The notes under the pieces were generated by a model. The model made no database searches and had not been told where the DNA came from. It was given only the letters and a program-made list of their open reading frames with translations. DNA of 23,989 nucleotides from Branchiostoma floridae (Eukaryota > Chordata > Leptocardii > Amphioxiformes > Branchiostomatidae): the NCBI RefSeq assembly GCF_000003815.2, contig NC_049996.1:17383433-17407421 (forward strand). Direction: 5' to 3'. The position numbers and the translations under genes were made by a program. Shown here piece after piece: positions 18,314 to 23,989 of this stretch; the stretch's first letter is position 1; each line of letters begins with the position of its first letter.

Positions 18314-18960
18314 GGTGAAAGTTGACTCGGATAACGACATGACAGTCCACGTGGACGGTACAGACTGGCTCTTCAACCCAGACTCGCTGACAAGGGTGTC
18401 ATCAGGTAAAGATAGGCTGAGCATAGATCGCAGTGATGCACCAGGTGTTTGGGCATGTTCATTTGGCTCAATACTAGAATCTATTTATCTACATGTCTCT
18501 GCGGCCGAGCGGTAATGCAACCCCATTGTTTGGCCATCTGGATTCAATTCCATGGATCCGTGGAGTAGGCCCGAGTTCGATCCCAGGGCAAAAAGTTAGA
18601 AATCTACGATGAAATTTGAACTTTGTTTGTATTGATTTCATTTATTGTTAATGTCTTGAGATCTCTCCCCCCCCCCCCCCCAGGGCCACATTGAAAAACG
18701 CAGATTGAAGGCGATATGTATCCCCCTGGTTAGATAAACAAACAAACAAATAGACTGAATCTTTCCAACACGATGCTTACAATTCTACAGGGGGTTCACA
18801 GGGCGCAGCTAAACCATCGAGTGCTGATAAATCCTCCATGTGTGCCAAGGGAACACACCAGTGGAACAAGGACAAGTGCAAGGTGTGCAAGTTCTGCAAG
18901 CAATTGGCTAGCAAAATTAAAAATTGTGGAGTCTACTTAGTGTCTTCTAGCAGAGGCTAA
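18312..18960 (+). CDS. Mind-bomb-type SH3 plus Cys/His motif protein, two exons
   Basis: Exon 18312-18405 reads VVKVDSDNDMTVHVDGTDWL, then FNPDSLTRVSSG and a GTAAAG donor; the VVKV..D.D..V.V.G..W.FNP.SL pattern is that of the SH3-like repeats of Mind-bomb E3 ligases. Exon 18791-18960 follows acceptor ttctacag in matching phase 1: GGSQGAAKPSSADKS, then CAKGTHQWNKDKCKVCKFCK, then a divergent tail to TAA. The C..G.H.W....C.VC.FC array looks metal-binding and occurs, to my memory, in amphioxus proteins of this group. No RING or ankyrin repeats follow. The tail after FCKQ loses the Cys pattern and ends in a 47-bp-type repeat unit, so the gene end is probably lost. A dispersed repeat adjoins the first exon. 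Confidence 0.65.
18497..18751 (+). mobile_element. tRNA-derived SINE
   Basis: The 5' part has a pol III A box (GCGGCCGAGCGGT, 18501-18513) as in tRNA-Leu/Ser and a B box (GAGTTCGATCCC, 18573-18584) about 60 bp on. An unrelated body with a C tract follows, then a tail AGATAAACAAACAAACAAAT. It lies in the intron between the two Mind-bomb-type exons. It is not a tRNA gene: the arms beyond the boxes do not fold and there is no clear anticodon stem. Target duplications were not resolved. Confidence 0.75.
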
Positions 18961-19085
18961 CTACTAGTACTATGGTGTAGCGGACACATGGAGCCGAAGT
19001 AAGCAGAGGCTAACTACTAGTACATGTACTATGGTGTAGCAGACACATGGAGCTGAAGTAAGCAGAGGCTAACTACCATGGCTAC
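18950..19085 (+). repeat. Diverged 47-bp-type minisatellite units
   Basis: Two to three copies of AGCAGAGGCTAACTACTAGT followed by TATGGTGTAGC, GGACACATGGAGCCGAAGTA and related forms. They are the same family as 15657-16874 but with about 60-bp spacing and different tails. Confidence 0.8.
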
Positions 19086-19463
19086 TGAGGAAAAAGATGT
19101 TCTCTTTCCTCCTTGAGGCGAAAAAAACGCAGGTTATTCCAGGTGTCACAGCAACAAATACTGCTGTATGAGTGAGGACTACTGTCTGCTTCCATTTTAA
19201 ATACCTTTCTATGGATCCCATATCATGCTGGGGGGCGGAAGGTACTCATGCACATGTTTATCCCACTAACAGACTGATCGAACAAAATGGCTAGAAATGC
19301 AAGATAAGTGAGTCAACTGAGCAAGACAACACACAAAAACGTCAAATCTGGCTCAATCCACCCCCTTAGGAAAATATGTGAACAGAAATTCAATACTACT
19401 ACAAACCTATAAGATGTACATGAACCATTCTTATTTGAAACCAAACACGTGAAGATGCTTTAC

Positions 19464-19620
19464 CTTGCAGCAGGCGCGTCGGATTCTGAATTCGTCTTCT
19501 TCCTCTTTGGAGCAGGTTTCTTAGCCTTGGCCTTCATGTTGGCATCAAAGATGCTCGGCTGGGTGGCATCTGGTGCCGTCACCTTTGTCAGTGTCACAAG
19601 GGCGGGAGGCTGGGTGGCAT
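19464..19620 (-). CDS. Basic C-terminal exon of the caspase-like gene
   Basis: The minus strand reads DATQPPALVTLTKVTAPDAT, QPSIFDANMKAKAKKPAPKR, KKTNSESDAPAAR and ends at GCAAG|GTAAAG. It enters in phase 1 after a CAG (acetly weak acceptor, acaaCACCAG), and the p10 exon at 20888-21116 leaves in phase 1, so the two join as PKRAK-DATQPP. PDATQP occurs twice. The KKPAPKRKK run looks like a nuclear localisation signal or linker-histone-like tail, unusual for a caspase. Which exon follows is not known. Assignment to the caspase gene rests only on phase, strand and order. Confidence 0.5.
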
Positions 19621-19715
19621 CTGGTGTTGTAGGGATGAATCACAACAAGGAATGGTTCAACAAACAAAGCCCTCCAAATTTCAAACACTCAGTTTGTCTC
19701 CTGCCACTAAACAGC

Positions 19716-20107
19716 TAGCCTGGTTACCAAACCCCAGCCCGATCTCAAGTATCTATGGTGCAAGGGTCTGGCCGGATGGGATAGGAACTCTTCTCACTTT
19801 ATAGTGGGCAAAAAACTCCACCAATAGAACAGCACAGGATCAGCAGGCAGTAATTACACCCCTGCCATGATTGGTTAAACACCCCCAACTGTACTTTTTG
19901 AATCCATAACAGTGACTTGATTCGCTACTGTGATAGCCTGCTGACCAACTGTGGTGTGTTGTAGCTGGCTATCTGTGGTGTGAGTGGTCATCAATCCTAG
20001 GTTCTCCTCCCACTGATCAACGGGCCTTCGAGAACCTTTCTACAGGCATGTTGCCAGACCCCAACAGAAAAGATATATTTTGAGGTTTGGGTATGGTATC
20101 CAGGCTA
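19716..20107. mobile_element. 392-bp element with terminal inverted repeats and 9-bp target duplication
   Basis: The left end is TAGCCTGGTTACCAAACCC and the right end is the reverse complement of TAGCCTGGATACCATACCC (two mismatches). CTAAACAGC flanks both sides (19707-19715 and 20108-20116). A 9-bp duplication fits Mutator-like elements; if the first C is counted in the element, it is 8 bp, as in hAT. No transposase. It sits in the presumed intron between the two caspase-like exons. Confidence 0.85.
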
Positions 20108-20276
20108 CTAAACAGCAGAAGACATGCAATTTACATAAGATTACAGTGTACGGGTAAAGACATCTCTATTATTGGTAACAAATTCTGCTTTAAGATATAA
20201 ACATTAGTAACATTTATTCTTGCCTGATGTTGGTTGAACTACATAAATTCAGTTGCTCCGTGGCATTCAAGTTGAA

Positions 20277-20795
20277 ATCAATACTCTCGCACAAAAACAT
20301 GTGTCATGATTGTACTACTCCAGCACAAAAACACTGGATGTCATGATTGTACTACTCCAGCACAAAAACACTGGATGTCATGATTGTACTACTCCAGCAC
20401 AAAAACACTGGATGTCATGATTGTACTACTCCAGCACAAAAACACTGGATGTCATGATTGTACTACTCCAGCACAAAAACACTGGATGTCATGATTGTAC
20501 TACTCCAGCACAAAAACACTGGATGTCATGATTGTACTACTCCAGCACAAAAACACTGGATGTCATGATTGTACTACTCCAGCACAAAAACACTGGATGT
20601 CATGATTGTACTACTCCAGCACAAAAACACTGGATGTCATGATTGTACTACTCCAGCACAAAAACACTGGATGTCATGATTGTACTACTCCAGCACAAAA
20701 ACACTGGATGTCATGATTGTACTACTCCAGCACAAAAACACTGGATGTCATGATTGTACTACTCCAGCACAAAAACACTGGATGTCATGATTGTG
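20277..20795 (+). repeat. 37-bp minisatellite, about 14 units
   Basis: Units contain ACTACTCCAGCACAAAAACA and CTGGATGTCATGATTGT. Apart from the first (TCTCGCAC...ATGTGTC) and the last end, the units look identical, which suggests recent expansion or a collapsed/expanded assembly. It lies in the presumed intron of the caspase-like gene, 90 bp from the p10 exon. Confidence 0.96.
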
Positions 20796-20887
20796 CAGTC
20801 GACAGGCACTGTGAGCATAAAACCGCTGATTCACAGTACGTCAAAAGAAACCTTTGCTATTGATCAACAAATCAATATGAACCCTAC

Positions 20888-21116
20888 CTTTGGCTCTCTT
20901 GGGAGCAGTACTTGTTGCTCTGACACCTGGTTTTCTCACCTCACGGAGGAACGAGAAGATCATTTTCCTCAGAGTAGCCACAGGTGCTGGGCTGTGTTTA
21001 AACTGCCCTCCCCCGTTCTTAGCAATGGCCTTGCCCACCTCTTCATTGACCTTGATGAGAATGCTGAGGTCATATCGGTCCCCTATGCTGTCTACTGTTT
21101 CAACCAGTTTGGTGAC
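20888..21116 (-). CDS. Caspase p10 (small subunit) exon, most complete copy
   Basis: The minus strand gives VTKLVETVDSIGDRYDLSIL, IKVNEEVGKAIAKNGGGQFK, HSPAPVATLRKMIFSFLREV, then RKPGVRATSTAPKRAK and a GTAGGG donor (phase 1). Caspase small subunits show GSWF..AL....  DL..IL..VN..VA ... K..P...S.LRK.LFF in this order, so VTKLVE..., DLSILIKVNEEV and SPAPVATLRKMIF fit; the copy at 14544-14639 preserves the GSWF start. In this copy the GSWF portion is replaced by CCCTCCC low-complexity DNA, so the 5' end is broken. The extension after FSFL leads to the basic exon at 19464-19620. p10 pairs with p20 to form the active protease; no matching p20 lies on this strand nearby. Confidence 0.7.
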
Positions 21117-21229
21117 GGGAGGGAGGGAGTTAGGGAGGCCAGGGGTGTGATGTGAGGGGTGTGTTCCTCATCATTCTCATCATAGTTCACATGATGGGCG
21201 AGGGAAGGAGGGATGGAGGGGTGTCAAGG

Positions 21230-21276
21230 GAGAGGGAGGTGTTCCTCATCATCATTCACATACTTCTTGGAAGCAG
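21230..21276 (-). CDS. SKKYxDDDE exon copy with intact acceptor
   Basis: Acceptor cttgttgcag (AG at 21278-21277), then AASKKYVNDDEEHLPLP and a stop in the low-complexity stretch. The same exon next to a p10 fragment occurs at 11470-11509, so the pair was duplicated as a unit. Function unknown. Confidence 0.45.
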
Positions 21277-21279
21277 CTG

Positions 21280-21560
21280 CAACAAGATAAAGAAAATGAT
21301 ATGAGTGTTTCTGTGACTCCCCCCCCCCCCCCCACAGGAGATAAGGCTAGAAATGCAAGATAAATCAGCCAAGTAAAGCATCTTCATATGGCTTCAAACA
21401 AGAAAGGTTCATGTACATTTGATAGACTTGTGGTAGTATTTCTATTCAAATCTTTTTCAGCAAAAACAGTTGAACAATCAGTCATTTACTAAAAAGGATT
21501 GTATGCAAATGCCACTCTTATGTAAATTATGTTAAGACACTTCCTTTGGTTAAGACAACA
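21280..21560. repeat. Duplicated block, direct copy of 11510-11780
   Basis: It shares the intron in front of the SKKY exon and the TATGCAAATGCCACT region. A 14-C tract lies at 21320-21333. The block contains no exon of its own. Confidence 0.75.
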
Positions 21561-21900
21561 CCTTCCTGGAAGTCTTACCATTTATCCATGCAATAACCTC
21601 AAATATAGTTCACCCCAGACTTTTTGCAAAATTTTATTTTCCATTTTTTTTCGACCGACCTCCCCAATATTTTTCTGAAAAAATCTGAGAAGCAAGGAAT
21701 TAAATTGGTGTGGCCTAATCAGAATATATATAACATACTTGCAACTTGAAATGTGATATCAAATTGGATCAAATTTAATAGATATCTAGCATTATGTTAA
21801 TTAAGGTTGACATCCGGGTAAACAATATTCATTCAATTTCTACAACTGGATAATAAAATAAATAAAGATTTACTTTTGGGCGTTTCAAGTGACATCCATC
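21561..21900. other. AT-rich sequence, nothing recognised
   Basis: T-rich and AT-rich with no ORF or repeat that I can name. Confidence 0.4.
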
Positions 21901-22104
21901 ACTCTCTTAGTCTTACACTTGTACGGTTTCTCACCTGTGTGAGTGCGCATGTGCCTCTTCAGGCTGTCCTGCCTACTGGTTTCTCACCTGTGTGAGTGCG
22001 CATGTGCCTCTTCAGGCTGTCCTACCTACTGGTTTCTCACCTGTGCGAGTGCGCATGTGCCTCTTCAGGCTGTCCTGCCTACTGCACTTCTTGCCGCACT
22101 CGTC
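21901..22104 (-). pseudogene. C2H2 zinc-finger relic disrupted by a 53-bp triplication
   Basis: The minus strand reads DECGKKCSRQDSLKRHMRTR, TGEKP, and then twice more RQDSLKRHMRTHTGEKP, finally YKCK. Each later repeat contains only the His half of a finger; the CxxC half has been lost at the GEKP-VGRQ/CAGTAGG junction. Because the unit is 53 bp, each repeat shifts the frame and TGA appears soon. It is a dead copy of the same zinc-finger family as 5598-5943. Confidence 0.8.
21925..22083. repeat. 53-bp tandem repeat, three copies
   Basis: Units start at 21925, 21978 and 22031 with GGTTTCTCACCTGTG and end with TGTCCTRCCTACT. Only two or three bases differ between copies. Confidence 0.97.
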
Positions 22105-22261
22105 ATGATGTACAACTGCTGGAAGGAAAAGGTATCAGCTTTCATTGATATAGAAAAACTGGCCTGGGATGGAACATTCTCCTACGCAAAGGCGAAACAG
22201 AGTCGTCAGAGGGATTCCATCTGTTTTCACCTCTGCTTGCCTGAGGTTAATATATGGGTAC

Positions 22262-22470
22262 CGGGGACGTCGCCACAAATCAGCTGCCAGCCAATCAGAG
22301 AACAGGCGATGAGAGAGCTTTGAACAGGCTAAAGCTGTCCCGCAATGGCCGCTGGGAAGCTATCAGCCAATCATGTTACGTATTACCATGGCTTTGTTTG
22401 CTCACCATGCCGACGCCCGATCCTCAACGGCTGACTGCCCATATAGGGGTAAGCTCATTAATATTCATAA
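22262..22470 (-). repeat. CCAAT-rich block, inverted copy of 11995-12215
   Basis: On the plus strand it has GCCAATCAGAGAACAGG (near 22288) and GCCAATCATGTTACG (near 22366), two CCAAT boxes about 78 bp apart, and ATTAATATT at one end. The other end has TTAATATATGGG, which could act as a TATA-like box. The repeat may be a promoter module; the direction and any start site are not shown by the sequence. Confidence 0.6.
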
Positions 22471-22613
22471 GCAAGGCACCCCTAATAACCAAATACTGTG
22501 GCTGATTTGTCAGGGTTGATATCATAGGCTTTGCCGTGATTGTCAACCCTGAGTGTGAGGATGGGATGGGAATGTGCTCAGGAATGAAAAGTATCACCCC
22601 ATGCATCTGAAGA

Positions 22614-23141
22614 AGAGCTGTGTACCAGCACAGTGTACCGATACGGTACCGGTACAATCAATTAAGCACAGGTCCACAATACCAGAACCCTGGTGTACCG
22701 GTACTGTACCTATAATCCACAACACATGTGCAATGCACAGAGGGACTGCCCGTCTGTCACTTAGCACTACACAAGGGAACAGATAAGAGTTCACTTCAAA
22801 TTAGGGCAAACAGTCCCTTTAGAAATGTTAAAAAAACATTCCAAAGTTACAGAGACATTTGCAAACATGCTAGCATTCATAAAAAATGCATTACAATTTC
22901 TTGTTGTCAACATGGGGACGATTTTCGTCTTTGTTTCCATAAAATAATCCCTAAGTGGTATTGGTTATGAGGAATTACGGATCCTACACAATAGTCTTGT
23001 GTCTAGCACAATTCAACACTGTATATATCAGTTCAAACATGCTTTCTTCAGTAGTTTTCAGGTACAGATTCAGGTCCGGACCTGTACCTAAAACCCATGT
23101 ACCTGTACCTGTACCTAAAATTTGTTTAGGTACACAGCTCT
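22614..23141. mobile_element. hAT-like non-autonomous element, about 528 bp
   Basis: AGAGCTGTGTACC at 22614-22626 and its reverse complement GGTACACAGCTCT at 23129-23141 are the ends. Both subterminal zones carry many GTACC/GGTAC repeats, as usual in hAT elements. Flanks CATCTGAA (22604-22611) and AATCTGAA (23142-23149) match at 7 of 8 positions but leave two or so unassigned bases on the left, so the 8-bp duplication is tentative. No transposase. Confidence 0.65.
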
Positions 23142-23149
23142 AATCTGAA

Positions 23150-23989
23150 TTTCATGACATAAAACTAATGACAAGCTTAAAATGACAAATGAACATGGAC
23201 TCTCAAACAATGAGTAGGGGACTTGTGGTTTCGGACTTGACAATATTTACGGGGGGAGAGGCTGGTGCACTGGGGGAGGGCCATATTTTTTTTTGCAACA
23301 CAAAACTACCGGCATGGGGATCTTTTGCCAAGCTAAGAATTATCGTCTCTTGACCTACCACATGTTTTGTTATTAGAGAATAACGTTATGTCTACACCTC
23401 CTGTACATTTCAGAATAAAATATTTTCCATGTTTTGCCCGAGCGAGAAAGACGTGTTTAGACATGTCTCCGAGACAGACATATTTACACAGCCACGGAGT
23501 CGGAAATCTCTGTCTTCCGCGAAATTTCAACACAAAATTTGCGCTAAATCTCCACAAAAAATGACCAGAAGCGCACAATGTTAAACTTAGTAATTACGTT
23601 TCTGAGGGTCCAGATTTCAAAAGTTCCCCGGGCCAAGGAGGTTAAATAAAGACTTGTCCGGACCTTAGTACCTTGCGACGACGGCTTCTGCTTTCGGCTC
23701 GGCCTGAAATGAAAAATGGCGCCTCCTTAGCGCAATGCACCATGGGTACTACTAACACGTGTAAGGCCAGCTGATCCTCACAGCTGATCCGCACAGCTGA
23801 TCTGACTGGAATTCGGCGCCAAAACTGGAAATATTCCCCTGACCAAATCAATTTTTCACGCAGTAGGATAAACTAGTTTTAACTTGTAGCAGGTAACATC
23901 CATTGGCATAATACCGGTTGGTTTACTGCAATTTCTCAAGCAATGCTAATTTGGCAAATGATCAACGCATCATTTTCTCCAGTTACCAT
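23150..23989. other. Sequence without a recognised gene
   Basis: No ORF has a known domain. A 13-bp unit CAGCTGATCCKCA repeats about three times at 23768-23805. I cannot exclude a first exon or promoter near the right end. Confidence 0.35.

Noticed and set aside
18501-18590. Functional tRNA-Leu or tRNA-Ser gene
   Set aside because: A and B boxes are present but the acceptor and anticodon stems do not pair, and a SINE body and tail follow.
20277-20795. CRISPR array
   Set aside because: Units are contiguous 37-bp repeats without unique spacers, and the DNA is animal.
23333-23578. Overlapping ORFs on both strands near the right end
   Set aside because: No motif and no splice support on either strand.

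Overview
The window looks like nuclear DNA of an invertebrate deuterostome, most likely a cephalochordate (amphioxus, Branchiostoma). That assignment is inference. It rests on short exons with GT-AG junctions, metazoan-only domains (C2H2 zinc fingers, caspase, PARP, Mind-bomb-type SH3, APC/C activator WD40, UBE2E-type E2), a tRNA-derived SINE, a non-LTR retrotransposon, many small inverted-repeat elements, and an unusual density of shuffled immune-type gene fragments. No bacterial signals are present. Few complete genes lie here, and most coding sequence is single exons or broken copies.

Layout. 0.9-3.4 kb (minus): the 3' five exons of a gene with an HGT motif resembling ADP-ribosyltransferase-fold proteins; splice phases agree at every junction except for one apparent 1-nt frameshift. 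3.5-5.6 kb: three inverted-repeat elements. 5.6-5.9 kb (minus): intact terminal exon with four C2H2 fingers. 6.5-6.6 kb (minus): a UBE2E-like E2 exon that has lost its catalytic Cys. 6.7-8.6 kb: a dispersed repeat, a 370-bp CTTT/GAAA microsatellite and a 5'-truncated non-LTR retrotransposon. 9.75-10.3 kb (minus): the 3' end of a replication-dependent histone H2A gene with its stem-loop, fused to another exon, next to a decayed zinc finger. 10.31-10.96 kb: a 649-bp foldback element flanked by TTAA, sitting inside that zinc-finger exon.

11-16.9 kb: fragments of caspase p10 (minus) and p20 (plus), a duplicated exon of unknown identity, two FZR1/Cdh1-like WD40 fragments, a plus-strand exon joining zinc fingers in frame to a caspase p10 start, and a 1.2-kb minisatellite of about 26 units of 47 bp with higher-order structure. 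17.2-19 kb (plus): two PARP catalytic exons whose core is deleted, then two exons of a Mind-bomb-type SH3 plus Cys/His protein split by a SINE. 19.4-21.3 kb (minus): two phase-compatible caspase p10/C-terminal exons separated by a 392-bp element with 9-bp target duplications and a 37-bp minisatellite. 21.9-24 kb: a zinc finger destroyed by a 53-bp triplication, a CCAAT-rich block matching 12.0 kb in inverted orientation, a hAT-like element, and unannotated sequence.

The parts do not form an operon or pathway. The best reading is a rearranging region in which ubiquitin, ADP-ribosylation, caspase and zinc-finger exons have been duplicated, inverted and joined, with tandem repeats and small transposons near many breakpoints. 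The most notable objects are the zinc-finger/caspase chimeric ORF, the histone tail with intact stem-loop on a foreign exon, and the TTAA foldback element in a zinc-finger exon. All homology calls are from recognised motifs, not searches.
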